This document shows positions 10,068 to 18,668 of a stretch of DNA of 64,000 bases, piece by piece. Position 1 is the first letter of the stretch; the number at the start of each line of letters is the position of its first letter. The notes under the pieces are model-generated. The model did not search any database. It worked only from the letters and a program-made list of their open reading frames with translations, and was not told where the DNA came from. Position numbers and translations under genes: made by a program. Origin of the DNA: Archangium violaceum (GTDB taxonomy: Bacteria; Myxococcota; Myxococcia; Myxococcales; Myxococcaceae); the NCBI RefSeq assembly GCF_016859125.1, contig NZ_CP069338.1, positions 9,365,501 to 9,429,500 on the forward strand, given 5' to 3'.

Positions 10068-12908
10068 TCAAAGCCATCCCGCGGATGGCGTCTGGGCGTT
10101 CGGAGCGAGCGCCCGGAGGGGCGTATCCCGGCCCAGCGCGATGAAGGGAGCCCAGTAATAGGGGTGGGGTTGGATCCTTCGCAGGGCGCGCATGGCCTCG
10201 CGCAGGGCCGCGGCCCGGCCCTTGCCGGCCAGCAGGTGGCGGTAGTAGTCCTCCATGAGTATCTGGGTGGTGGCGTCGTTGACCTTCCACAGGCTCGACA
10301 CCACCGTTTCCGCGCCCGCGGTGACGAGCGCGCGGCTCAGACCGTAGATGCCCTGCCCGAGCCTGACGTCGCCCCGGCCCGTGTCACACGCGGAGAGGAC
10401 GACGAGCTCCGTGCCCCACAGGTCGAGGCTGGCGAGCTCGAGCGCGGTGACCGGGGCGCTGGTGAGGACCAACCCGGAGCGGAGCAGCGGGTCGGAGGGA
10501 CGCCGTGGGGAAGGGCCTCTATCGGCGGCGCCGACCTGAATCAGGGCACGAGAGTCCGCGGGAGCCGCGGTGTTCTCCAGGAAGAAGCCATGGGTGGCGA
10601 TGTGGAGGATACCGGGTGCTTTCACCTGGAACAGGCGCTCCCTGGTCGCATCGTGGCCGAGGAAGAGCTGGGTCTGGGGGAGCAGGCGCTGGATGGCCAG
10701 GGCTTCCTGGCGGGTGCCCGGAAGAGGTGCCCAGGGGGAGCCGGTGCCCTGCGTGGCCTCGAAGGAGGGAGCCGCGAAGACGACGACCGAACGTGAAGGA
10801 GAGGGGCGCTGGGGGCGCGGCAACAGATCCCTGCCAGAGGTGAGGCGGGTGAAGTCGAAACGCTCGATGAGGAAGTCATGGCCATCATGGAGCGCGTGGA
10901 AGGGGACGAGACCGAGCTGGCCGTCTGGCGCGATGAAGAGACGGCGGACGTCGCCCAGGAGCGGCAGCAGCGGCCGGAACGCCAGGGAGTAGAGCGTCCG
11001 TGCATGGTGCTGGTAGGCGGCATCACGGCTGGAGAAGGCGTTGCACAGCTCCGTGGTGGCCAGGTCGATGGGCGCCGCGGGCCCCAGATCCAGGGCGCGG
11101 ATGCGTCCACTTGGGAAGAGCACCAGAGCCAGGTAGCGGAGCGGACCGGCGCTCTCCGCCCGGTGCGGCCCGGACTCGGGGATGAGCGGTCGGTGCGCGT
11201 AGGCGACGAGCTCGACGAGAGCCGCGTCCTGGGGGAGGGCGGCGGCGACACGCTCGACCATTTCAGCGGGAGGTGGAAGGGAAATGAGGGCACGCAGGGG
11301 TGCCGAGCGCCTGACGAGGCCGGTTTCGAGGATGTCTCCCTGGGAGGCAAGCTCCTCGAGGCGACGTTGGTATTCGGCTGGAGCAAGCGAGCCGGGGCCC
11401 TGGAGGGCCAACGTGGCGAGCTGGGAGCGAATGGCACGCAGTTGCTCGAGTTGCTCTCGGTCCTGGGCGCCGAGGCCGCGGTAGACGATGCGGGAGGTGT
11501 TGGAGGTCTCCTCGATGGAGCGTCCCTTGCGCAGCAGCACGGCGGTCAGCGCCAGGTGCCGCACACGCGCATCATCCGGATGGGCCCAGAGCAGGGAATA
11601 GAGGCGCTCTTCATCGGTGTGGAGGAATTGCAGCAGATGCAGCTGGCGGGATTCGGAGAGGTCGAGCGCCTCTTCGCGCAGGTATTCCTCGGAGAGGGTG
11701 AAGGCGCGCATGAAGAGCGGGATGGCGTCGGCGAGGCGGTCCTGGGCCAGACGAAGCCGGGCGAACTCGACGATCGTGTGGATGAGCTGGGGATGATTCC
11801 TACCGAGGGTTGCTTCGCGAATGGCGAGCGCACGCCTGTAGAGGGGCTCGGCCCGCGCGTACAGTCTCCGATTCCTGCAGAGGGTGGCGAGGTTGTCGAG
11901 AACGGCGGCAACCGTGGGGTGGTGCTTGCCGAGAGACGTCTCCCAGATGGTGAGTGCACGCTTGTAGAGGGGCTCGGCTCGCGCGTACGACCCGCGAGCG
12001 GCGTAGAGGAGGCCGAGGTTGTTGTACGTGTGGCCGACATCGGGATGGTTCTTGCCGAGGGCTGCTTCGCGAATGGCGAGCGCACGCTTGTAGAGGGGCT
12101 CGGCCCGAGCGTACGCGCGTTGGTAGTAATGGACGCTCGCCAGGTCGTTGAGGGTGGAGGCCACATCGGGGTGGTGCTGGCCCAGGGACACTTCCCGGAT
12201 GGCGAGGGCGCGCTCGAGGAGCGGCTCGGCTCGGGCGTACTGCTTCTGATTCCTGTAGAGCAGCGCGAGCGTGTTGAGTGAGGCGGCGACCTGGGGATCA
12301 TTCCCGCCGAAAGCCGCTTCCTGGATGGCGAGCGCACGCTGAACGAGCGGCTCGGCCTGACCGTACGATCCCTGCTCTTGATAGGCACTGGCGAGGCTGA
12401 TGAGTGTCTGGGCCAGGTCGGGATGGTGTTTGCCAAGAGCTGTCTCTCGAATGGAGAGCGCTCGTTCATGGAACTGGGTGGCCTGACCGTACGCGCCCTG
12501 GATGCCAAGGAGGACGCCGAGGCTGTTGAGCGTTCGAGCGACGTCGGGATGGTTCCCGCCAAGAGTTCTCTCCTGGATGGCGAGGGCGCGCTCGAGGAGC
12601 GGTCTGGCACGGGTGGTATCCCTTGGATGCAGGTAGAGGTCGCCCAGCTGACTCAGGCTGGTCGCCACCTCGGGATGCTCGCCGCCCAGCACGGCCTCTC
12701 TCAATGTGAGCGCATGTTGGCTCCGCCTGAGGGCCTCGGTGTATTGGCCGGCCGCTTGGAGCTCGTTGGCTTCGTCGAACGCCGCCTGCGCCTCCAGCAG
12801 CCTCGCCTCCGCTCGCACCTCGCCGGCCGCCACGTTCGCCGTGCAGCACAGGACGGCCAATATCATCCATCCGAGCGAGCGCCACATGTCATTCATCCAG
12901 GAGCCCAT
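10068..12908 (-). CDS. TPR-CHAT protein (caspase-like peptidase) with N-terminal signal or anchor
   Basis: About 946 residues from the ATG at 12906-12908; starts at 12896 and 12887 are alternatives. The open frame continues upstream only by chance through decayed genes. Order: a hydrophobic segment (WMILAVLCCTANVA), about ten kinesin-light-chain-type TPRs with 42-residue spacing (residues about 60-480), a helical region, then a C-terminal CHAT domain. The caspase-type dyad is visible as His773 in ATHGFF and Cys841 in LSACDTGRG. CHAT proteases are caspase and separase relatives that cleave partner proteins; TPRs usually bind the trigger or substrate. An export signal on such a protein is unusual. 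No partner gene is adjacent. Confidence 0.88.
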   Translation of the reverse strand: MGSWMNDMWRSLGWMILAVLCCTANVAAGEVRAEARLLEAQAAFDEANELQAAGQYTEALRRSQHALTLREAVLGGEHPEVATSLSQLGDLYLHPRDTTRARPLLERALAIQERTLGGNHPDVARTLNSLGVLLGIQGAYGQATQFHERALSIRETALGKHHPDLAQTLISLASAYQEQGSYGQAEPLVQRALAIQEAAFGGNDPQVAASLNTLALLYRNQKQYARAEPLLERALAIREVSLGQHHPDVASTLNDLASVHYYQRAYARAEPLYKRALAIREAALGKNHPDVGHTYNNLGLLYAARGSYARAEPLYKRALTIWETSLGKHHPTVAAVLDNLATLCRNRRLYARAEPLYRRALAIREATLGRNHPQLIHTIVEFARLRLAQDRLADAIPLFMRAFTLSEEYLREEALDLSESRQLHLLQFLHTDEERLYSLLWAHPDDARVRHLALTAVLLRKGRSIEETSNTSRIVYRGLGAQDREQLEQLRAIRSQLATLALQGPGSLAPAEYQRRLEELASQGDILETGLVRRSAPLRALISLPPPAEMVERVAAALPQDAALVELVAYAHRPLIPESGPHRAESAGPLRYLALVLFPSGRIRALDLGPAAPIDLATTELCNAFSSRDAAYQHHARTLYSLAFRPLLPLLGDVRRLFIAPDGQLGLVPFHALHDGHDFLIERFDFTRLTSGRDLLPRPQRPSPSRSVVVFAAPSFEATQGTGSPWAPLPGTRQEALAIQRLLPQTQLFLGHDATRERLFQVKAPGILHIATHGFFLENTAAPADSRALIQVGAADRGPSPRRPSDPLLRSGLVLTSAPVTALELASLDLWGTELVVLSACDTGRGDVRLGQGIYGLSRALVTAGAETVVSSLWKVNDATTQILMEDYYRHLLAGKGRAAALREAMRALRRIQPHPYYWAPFIALGRDTPLRALAPNAQTPSAGWL
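11760..12720 (-). repeat. Tandem 126-base repeats encoding TPR units
   Basis: Near-identical blocks recur every 126 bases inside the TPR-CHAT gene, for example the recurring GCGCGCTCG/GCGCACGC followed by GGCTCGGC about 30 bases on. Each encodes one 42-residue unit containing ALAIRE and HPDVA cores. The high DNA-level identity suggests recent duplication or homogenisation, and unit number may vary between strains. Confidence 0.8.
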
Positions 12909-13073
12909 GGCCTGAAGTACCAGGGAGATGTCTGATTCTACTGTGATGGTCCTCACTGGCTTCGTATGAGATCGCTCACGAATAGGAGCCGGGTGGTGTC
13001 TGTTCTCTGAATCCCGGCGTGCTGCTGGCATTGACGCGTCAATGACGTGTCCAATGCTCGCGGTTCTCTGGCG

Positions 13074-13545
13074 ATGAGCGACGAAGAGCAGACAGCGATT
13101 CTCGACGAGCGCGGCCGGAGCCGGCCCGCTGCTGGTGGCTCCGCGGGGTCGTGGGAGGAGCCTGGCCGCACTCCCATCACCACCCCGGGCATCCTCCCTG
13201 GTGAGCGGCGTTCGCTCGAGGTGGGGATGTGGGTGACGGGCCGCTACCACACCGGGGGTTGCTGGGCGAGGGCGGCATGGGCCGCATCTGGCTCGTCGAG
13301 GACGTGTAGGAGCAGCGCCGCGTTGAAGGAGATGCAGGTCCCCGCGGGTCTGCCGCCCAACAAGGTCGAGGAGCTCGTGCTGATGTTCCGCCACGAGTTC
13401 TTCGCGATGAAGCGGCTCCAGGGCACGCTGGAGTACCTCGCCCCCGAGTGGCAGCGCGGCGCCAGCATCGATGGGCGCGCGGACCTCTACTCGCTGGGGG
13501 TGCTGGCCTTCTTCCTGGCCACGCGCCAGCTGTCCTTCAAGGGGG
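13074..13545 (+). pseudogene. Decayed serine/threonine protein kinase
   Basis: Fragments of one kinase survive in different frames. An N-terminal linker begins at the ATG at 13074 (MSDEEQTAILDERGRS) and runs to WVTGRYH. A frameshift moves the glycine-rich loop LLGEGGMGRIWLVEDV into another frame that ends in TAG. Then ALKEMQVPAGLPPNKVEEL resumes in the first frame. The catalytic loop (HRD) and DFG are missing: the sequence jumps from FFAMKRLQ to the activation-segment end GTLEYLAPEW, then GRADLYSLGVLAFFL. At least one frameshift and one internal deletion make it non-functional. It abuts the remnant of an unrelated gene. Confidence 0.8.
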
Positions 13546-13561
13546 AAACTGTCTCCCCGGG

Positions 13562-13870
13562 TCAGCGCAGCGCAGGGTAGTCCGTGTAGCCCTTCTCCTC
13601 GCCACTGTAGAGGGTGGAGAAGTCCGCCGTGTTGAGCGGGGCCTCGCGCCGGAAGCGCTCCGGCAGGTCTGGATTGGCGATGAACGGCACGCCGTAGGCC
13701 ACGAGCTCGGCCCGCCTCCCGGGCGTTCTCGGCCGCGCGCCGGAACTGCTCGACGATGCCGGGAATATCTCGTCGGTCGCGAGCGCTCGCGGCGTCACCA
13801 TGCGCGTCTTTCCCTTGAAGGTGAAGACCTCCCCGTCGACGGATTGCTCCAGGCGCGTACCGGCGGCAGA
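13562..13870 (-). pseudogene. Decayed Old Yellow Enzyme-type alkene reductase, C-terminal remnant
   Basis: The minus strand keeps the family C-terminus: ELVAYGVPFIANPDLPERF, then APLN and GYTDYPAL just before the stop. The preceding part, IPGIVEQFRRAAENAREAG, lies in a different frame, and a third piece (FTFKGKTRMVTPRAL) switches back. This is the signature of a frameshifted NemA/xenobiotic-reductase-like flavoprotein that has also lost its N-terminal two thirds. It ends head-on against the kinase remnant at about 13560, so one deletion or rearrangement may have destroyed both. Confidence 0.8.
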
Positions 13871-14100
13871 ACGACCAGACTCGCGCTCTTCGCTGAGTCG
13901 TCCACGCCTTGTTGCCTCGCGGGCAACGGATTGGGCGGGTGATATGAAATCCTGACAGTCCTTGCCCATGTCTTGTTGCTTCGCGAGCAACAGATTGAGA
14001 GGGTGGGACGACGGAATTCGCTGTCGTGAATGCGAGGAATTGACGGGATTCCGCGAGGTCTGTACGGTGACTGCCAAACCCGCGGACATGGGAGTCGAAC

Positions 14101-14499
14101 ATGAGGAGCTTCCTGCTCATCCTGGCAGCGTTTGTCGTATCTGGTTGTGGAGGGACGGAGTTCGAGCCCGGCGAGGACTTGCTGGCGCGAAGCGAGAGTG
14201 CCCTCGTCACCTGTTCGACGAGCTGCGCGAACGGAAACACCATCTCCTGTCAGGGGACGACCTGCTCCGCATCGGATGGCAATCATGTGACGTGTGATGG
14301 CACCGCTCAGTACTGCGGGCTCACGCCGGCGCCCATCTGCTCCTCGAGCAGCTCGTGCACGAATCTCAATGGGCAGTCGTGCTCGCTCCCTGGCTCCACG
14401 CGCAGCTGCTGTGTCGGCAGTTCCGTCGCGGGGACCTGCTCCTGCACCAGCACGAGGAAGTGGCGGTGCCTCTCCCTGCAGGATCCCGGGCTGCGATAG
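14101..14499 (+). CDS. Small cysteine-rich lipoprotein
   Basis: A 132-residue protein with a clear lipoprotein signal (MRSFLLILAAFVVSGCGG; lipobox VSGC). The mature part is short, Ser/Thr-rich and holds about 16 cysteines in closely spaced pairs (CSTSCANG, SCCVGSS, CSCTS), suggesting a disulphide-stabilised surface protein. No family is recognised. The C-terminus (KWRCLSLQDPGLR) is less typical and could reflect drift near the stop. It follows the decayed region, and about 180 bases without a recognisable gene separate it from the next stop. Confidence 0.6.
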   Translation: MRSFLLILAAFVVSGCGGTEFEPGEDLLARSESALVTCSTSCANGNTISCQGTTCSASDGNHVTCDGTAQYCGLTPAPICSSSSSCTNLNGQSCSLPGSTRSCCVGSSVAGTCSCTSTRKWRCLSLQDPGLR

Positions 14500-14679
14500 C
14501 CTGTAGTCCAGGCTCCTGTGAGAACGCTCTTCCCGGCGGAGCGGATGTCGCGCTATGGCACGGTGACCCCGGGGCGCCCCCTCCAGCGCATGCGGGCTCC
14601 GAGCATAACGCTGCGAACGTCGATCTCCGCACGCACCGGGTGGAGACCCTCTCACCGTGGTTCGACCACCACGTTCCCT

Positions 14680-15351
14680 TCACGGTGCACGGCCTCTGGG
14701 TTCCAGGTACTCGAGGAGGGATGCGGGCGGGCGGATGCCCTCGCGCAACTCCGGAGCGGGCACGAGCGGAAGTGGCATGAGCCGCAGCGGGAGCACTCCC
14801 GCCCAGCAATCCAGTGACAGATCCTCCTCGTCGTCGCGAGGTGGTCCGGTGCGGATCTTCGCCGAGGCCTCCTCCAGCGGCAGCCGAAGCACGGACGTCG
14901 CCTTCAACTCCTGGCCATTGGGTGGGCGCACCTCGGCCCAACGGCCGCGCAGGGCATGGTTCGTGATGGCCTCCAGTGCTCGGGTCTTCTCCGCGTCGTC
15001 CGTCACCAGCGACGCCGTGCCCAGCACCATCACCGAGCGGTAGTTCGCGCTGTGGTGGAACGCGGAGCGCGCCAGGACGAGCCCGTCCAGCAGCGTCACC
15101 GTGAGGCACACCGGCACGCCCTGGGAGAGCTGCCGGGCGAGCCGGCTCACCGAGGCGCCGTGCAGGTACAGGTTTCGTCCGATGCGTCCGTACACCATGG
15201 GGAGCACGTACGGTTGGCCCTCCACCGCCACTCCCACGTGAGCCACGAGGCCCTCGTCGAGGATGGCGTGGATGACGGGCTCCTCGTAGGAGGCGCGCTG
15301 TGGGAGGCGGCGGACGGTCCCTCGTTCACTGGGCGGGGTGGGTGTGTTCAT
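14680..15351 (-). CDS. PPOX-fold flavin-binding protein (NimA-like pyridoxamine oxidase family)
   Basis: About 223 residues. The first 150 match the FMN split-barrel family (RRLPQRASYEEPVIHAILDE, LPMVYGRIGRNLYLHG, VCLTVTLLDGLVLARSAFHH, RSVMVLG). Such proteins bind flavin, heme or pyridoxal derivatives. The start is the ATG at 15349-15351; the ATG at 15361-15363, closer to a GGAGAG, is an alternative. It is divergent from a MocR-type PLP-binding regulator, a pairing often seen for vitamin B6-linked genes, and the intervening 12-base inverted repeat is the likely operator. The actual reaction is unknown. Confidence 0.8.
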   Translation of the reverse strand: MNTPTPPSERGTVRRLPQRASYEEPVIHAILDEGLVAHVGVAVEGQPYVLPMVYGRIGRNLYLHGASVSRLARQLSQGVPVCLTVTLLDGLVLARSAFHHSANYRSVMVLGTASLVTDDAEKTRALEAITNHALRGRWAEVRPPNGQELKATSVLRLPLEEASAKIRTGPPRDDEEDLSLDCWAGVLPLRLMPLPLVPAPELREGIRPPASLLEYLEPRGRAP

Positions 15352-15371
15352 GCGTCTCTTCATCTCTCCGG

Positions 15372-15418
15372 ACTGGTCCATCCAACAGGCCCAGTTCCGA
15401 CAAATCGGATGGACCAGT
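15372..15418. promoter_or_regulatory. Inverted-repeat operator for the divergent MocR / PPOX promoters
   Basis: ACTGGTCCATCC at 15372-15383 is a perfect inverted repeat of GGATGGACCAGT at 15407-15418, with a 23-base spacer. The spacer also contains CCCAGTTCC, a direct repeat of the CCAGTTCC that extends the right arm. Mixed direct and inverted GGACCA-type boxes are typical of GntR/MocR binding sites, and the position between the two divergent starts fits. Confidence 0.65.
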
Positions 15419-15446
15419 TCCCGCGATCCGAGGCAGGCTCCCCACC

Positions 15447-16937
15447 ATGAAGGGCTGGGACCTGACGCTCGATCTCCGCGCACCCTCTCCAACGCCTCTC
15501 TTCGTGCGCATCGCCCGCGCGCTGGAGGACGACATCCGTCGCGGCCGGCTCCCTCCCGGGGCCCCGCTGCCCGGAAGCCGCACCCTGGCCGAGTCCCTGG
15601 GCGTGCACCGCAACACCGTGCTCGCCGCGTACCGGGAGTTGGAGACGCAGGGGTGGATCACCACCTCGGCGGCTCGGGCCACCTACGTCTCTCCCTCGCT
15701 TCCAGACGTGCCCGCGCATCCCTCCGCCGGAGCCCCCCGTCCGGACATGCCCTCGCACGTGGGCTTCCCGCTGCCTTCCGCGCCCCTGCGCCGTGAGTAC
15801 CCCACGCCTCCGCGTGGCACGCTCGTCCTCGCGGGAGGTGTTCCCGATGTCCGGCTCGTCCCCGCTTCCGTCCTGGCTCGTGCCTACCGTCGCGCGCTGA
15901 AGCTCGATGGCAAACGCCTGCTCGACTATGGCGATCCGAGTGGCCACCCGCGCCTCCGTTCCGCGCTCGCCGGAATGCTCTCCTCCCTGCGAGGGCTCGC
16001 CGTCCGCGCGGACGATCTGATCATCACCCGGGGAAGTCAGGGGGCGTTGGATCTGGTGGCGCGCACCCTGCTACGGCCCGGGGACACCGTGGTGGTGGAG
16101 GCGATCGGCTACCGTGCCGCCTGGAATGCGCTCCAGCTCGCCGGGGCCCGTCTCGTGCCCGTGCCGGTGGATGGCGAGGGCCTGCGGGTGGACGCGCTCG
16201 AGGCGCTCTCCCGTCGCTCGCCGGTGCGCGCGGTGTACCTCACGCCCCACCACCATTACCCCACCACCGTGACGCTCTCTCCGGCGCGGCGGCTCGCGCT
16301 GCTGGCGTGGGCTCGCACGCATCGCGTGGCCCTCATCGAGGACGACTACGATCACGAGTTCCACTACGAGGGCCGTCCCGTCCTACCGCTGGCGAGCGCG
16401 GACCGGGACGGGCTGGTGCTGTACGTGGGCACGTTGTCCAAGGTGCTGGCTCCGGCCCTGCGCCTGGGTTTCCTGGCCGCGCCGCGCCCCTTCCTGGAGC
16501 GAGCCCTCGGGGTGCGCGAGGCGGTGGATCGGCAGGGGGACTCCGTGCTGGAGGCCGCCGTGGCCGAGCTGCTGGAGGAGGGCGAAGTGCAGCGCCACGT
16601 CCGCAAGATGCGCGGCGTCTACCACGACCGGCGCGACGCCCTCGTGCGTGCGCTGGAGCGGGAGCTGGCGGGCGCGCTCACCGTTTCGCCTCCCGCGGGG
16701 GGTATGGCCTTGTGGGCGCACTGTGCTCCGGGTGTGGATGCCGATGCCTGGGCTCGCGCGGGGCTGGAGGCGGGCGTGGCCTTCGTCCCGGGAGGTGCCT
16801 TCACCTTCGACAGGCGTCCCATACCCACGGTGCGGCTGGGCTTCGCCTTCCTCGAGGAGTCCGAGCTCGCCGAGGCCGTGCGGCGCATGGCTCGAGCCCT
16901 CTCCAATACACTCCGAGTCAAACGCGCCCAATTATGA
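15447..16937 (+). CDS. MocR-family transcription regulator with aminotransferase domain (PdxR-like)
   Basis: A 496-residue two-domain protein. Residues about 1-75 form a GntR winged helix (PLFVRIARALEDDIRRGRLP, then GVHRNTVLAAYRELETQGW). Residues about 120-490 form a fold-type-I aminotransferase-like domain with the ITRGSQGALDL motif, EDDYDHEF (pyridine-ring Asp) and the PLP lysine in YVGTLSKVL. MocR proteins sense PLP or related amines and control a neighbouring gene. Here the divergent PPOX-fold gene is the obvious target, plus autoregulation. The ATG at 15447 is chosen because upstream codons would run through the operator. PdxR-type function is an inference. Confidence 0.88.
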   Translation: MKGWDLTLDLRAPSPTPLFVRIARALEDDIRRGRLPPGAPLPGSRTLAESLGVHRNTVLAAYRELETQGWITTSAARATYVSPSLPDVPAHPSAGAPRPDMPSHVGFPLPSAPLRREYPTPPRGTLVLAGGVPDVRLVPASVLARAYRRALKLDGKRLLDYGDPSGHPRLRSALAGMLSSLRGLAVRADDLIITRGSQGALDLVARTLLRPGDTVVVEAIGYRAAWNALQLAGARLVPVPVDGEGLRVDALEALSRRSPVRAVYLTPHHHYPTTVTLSPARRLALLAWARTHRVALIEDDYDHEFHYEGRPVLPLASADRDGLVLYVGTLSKVLAPALRLGFLAAPRPFLERALGVREAVDRQGDSVLEAAVAELLEEGEVQRHVRKMRGVYHDRRDALVRALERELAGALTVSPPAGGMALWAHCAPGVDADAWARAGLEAGVAFVPGGAFTFDRRPIPTVRLGFAFLEESELAEAVRRMARALSNTLRVKRAQL

Positions 16938-17041
16938 GGATGCTTTTATTTTGAACATAAATAGAAACCTGAACACCCGTGCACTGATTCGTCTATTCTC
17001 ACCGCGCCTCACCCAATCGATTCCCCCAGAAGGAGAACAGG

Positions 17042-17188
17042 ATGAAGCGTCTTCTCTTCGTCGCCGCCGCCGCCCTTGCCCTCGGCATGGGCTTTACCTC
17101 CGCTCCCGTGCAGGCCGAGGATTGCCAGCCGCCCTGCTACAAGCACCCGATCACCGGCGAGCTGATCTGCGGCACGCCCTGCCCGTAA
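17042..17188 (+). CDS. Small secreted cysteine-containing peptide (48 residues)
   Basis: A short gene with a strong AAGGAG ribosome site about 8 bases before the ATG at 17042. It encodes a signal peptide (MKRLLFVAAAALALGMGF, cleavage near VQA) and a mature peptide of about 23 residues, EDCQPPCYKHPITGELICG then TPCP, with four cysteines. It is probably disulphide-bonded in the periplasm or outside. No family is recognised. A GC-rich hairpin follows 31 bases after the stop. Confidence 0.6.
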   Translation: MKRLLFVAAAALALGMGFTSAPVQAEDCQPPCYKHPITGELICGTPCP

Positions 17189-17218
17189 CGGGTTCGGAGC
17201 GCTGTCCACGTGGCACGA

Positions 17219-17250
17219 GGGCCTCATCCGGCATCCCGGGTGGGGCCCTT
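17219..17250 (+). terminator. Hairpin terminator candidate
   Basis: GGGCCTCATCC pairs with GGGTGGGGCCC (wobble pairs included) around an 8-base loop, followed only by TTCG. There is no U tract, so it may be a weak terminator or RNA-stabilising hairpin after the 48-residue peptide gene. Confidence 0.4.
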
Positions 17251-17325
17251 CGCGTTCTCGTCAGCCCCCGTGCGATGTGACTACAGTCGCGAGGTCCGTG
17301 CCTGTACCCAGGCACCGGGGGAATC

Positions 17326-18420
17326 ATGAAACGCTTCGTCGTCAGTCTTGCCCTGCTCGCCGGCTGCACCACCACCGCCCGCCAGGCCGAGGCGCCCGTG
17401 AAAGCCGAGGCGTCACAGCAGCCCAACTCCATCTACGTGTTCGAGGGCGTGGAGGTCTTCGGCTCGCGCAAGGTCCCCAAGGAGAAGCTGCTCGCGCTCA
17501 TCACCCTGCCGGCGCCGGGCACGCGGTTCGACACGAAGGATGAGAAGCAGCAGAAGGAGTTCGTCGCGAATCTCATCGAGAGCAAGAAGCGGCTCACCGA
17601 CACGGGCTCCTTCGCGTTCATCCGGATGTCGGTGGGCCAGAACATGAATCACACCATGGGTGTGACGGTGGATCTGGTCGACCTCGGGGACGAGTGGCGC
17701 ATGCCCTTCAACCCCGAGCCGACGGGGGAGGTGGCCGATCCGGAGGGACTGCTCGCGGCCTGGTCGGACTACCTGAAGACGTTCTGGAAGCTGCGAGGGC
17801 AGGGCGCGGTGCCGGAGTGGGGCATGGGCACCTGCCGTGCGCCCATGGGGTGCTACGGAGGCTTCGATCACCCCGAGCTCGCGCCCAGGGAGCAGCGGTT
17901 CATCGACGGAGTGCCCCGCAACGCCGACGCGCTGGTGCGCGTGCTGCGCGAGGACAAGGACAGCGGCAAGCGCACGAACGCGCTCATGCTCCTGACGTAC
18001 CTGTCCTCACCCGAGCAACTGGTGAAGGCCATCCTCCCGTCGGTGCGTGACCCGTACGAGGGGGTGCGCAACGAGGCACTGCGCCGGCTCGGATCGGCGC
18101 AGGAGCGGTCGAAGAAGCCAGGCATCGTTCCGATCGACCCCGTGCTCGAGGCGCTCTGGTTCCCGCTGGAGTCCGATCGCAACAAGGCGGGTTGGACGCT
18201 GGTGCACATCCTGGAAGTGGAGGGCACCGTCCACCGGCAGCGGCTCCTCGACAAGGCGGGCGAGGTGCTGGTGGAGATGGCGGGCATGCGGTCGGCGCTC
18301 GAGCACGAGCCCGCGCGCAAGGTGCTCGCGCGGCTTGCGGGGCAGGACTTCGGCGACGACGTGGCGGCCTGGCGCCGCTGGTTCGAGCAGGCGCGCGGCC
18401 CGGGCTCCAAGTGCCACTGA
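17326..18420 (+). CDS. Lipoprotein with POTRA-like and HEAT-like regions
   Basis: A 364-residue protein with a lipobox (LALLAGC) at about residue 14. Residues about 36-105 read like a POTRA-type segment (VEVFGSRKVPKEKLLALITLP, then DTGSFAFIRMSV). The C-terminal half contains helical repeats of HEAT type (ADALVRVLREDKDSGKRTNA, QLVKAILPSVRDPYEGVRNE, VRNEALRRLG). The likely location is the periplasmic face of a membrane. Function is unknown; the domain assignments are from pattern only. It stands alone. Confidence 0.65.
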   Translation: MKRFVVSLALLAGCTTTARQAEAPVKAEASQQPNSIYVFEGVEVFGSRKVPKEKLLALITLPAPGTRFDTKDEKQQKEFVANLIESKKRLTDTGSFAFIRMSVGQNMNHTMGVTVDLVDLGDEWRMPFNPEPTGEVADPEGLLAAWSDYLKTFWKLRGQGAVPEWGMGTCRAPMGCYGGFDHPELAPREQRFIDGVPRNADALVRVLREDKDSGKRTNALMLLTYLSSPEQLVKAILPSVRDPYEGVRNEALRRLGSAQERSKKPGIVPIDPVLEALWFPLESDRNKAGWTLVHILEVEGTVHRQRLLDKAGEVLVEMAGMRSALEHEPARKVLARLAGQDFGDDVAAWRRWFEQARGPGSKCH

Positions 18421-18503
18421 GCGTCATTGCGCGTGTCTCCTGGGCTCCCAGGCTGCTATAGGGTCGCCCGTCGTACACCCGATGTTCATCAGGAGTGAAT
18501 GCG

Positions 18504-18656
18504 ATGGTGAAGTCCCACGAGACCTCGAAGCACACCGCGCCCAATGAGGGCGACGTCAACGTCCTTCCCTTCCGTCAGGGCGGGGCGGTCGCCCAGCCGA
18601 AGTCGCGGCAGTTGCTTCCGACCCCCCAGGTCGCGCCGCTCGTTCGCGAGGGCTGA
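18504..18656 (+). CDS. Possible 50-residue peptide gene
   Basis: A short ORF preceded by AGGAG at 18491-18495, well spaced from the ATG at 18504. It encodes a hydrophilic 50-residue peptide without signal sequence, starting MVKSHETSKHTAPNEGDVNV and ending QVAPLVREG. Its stop lies 12 bases from the stop of the convergent JmjC-like cupin gene. No family is recognised. It could be a substrate peptide, a small regulator or chance; the ribosome site is the only positive evidence. Confidence 0.4.
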   Translation: MVKSHETSKHTAPNEGDVNVLPFRQGGAVAQPKSRQLLPTPQVAPLVREG

Positions 18657-18668
18657 CCCCCCGCGGGT

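Noticed and set aside
12909-14243. Upstream extension of the TPR-CHAT frame to a 1391-residue protein
   Set aside because: The extra N-terminus is the antisense or shifted reading of two pseudogenes and a lipoprotein gene. The true start is near 12908, where a signal-like segment begins.
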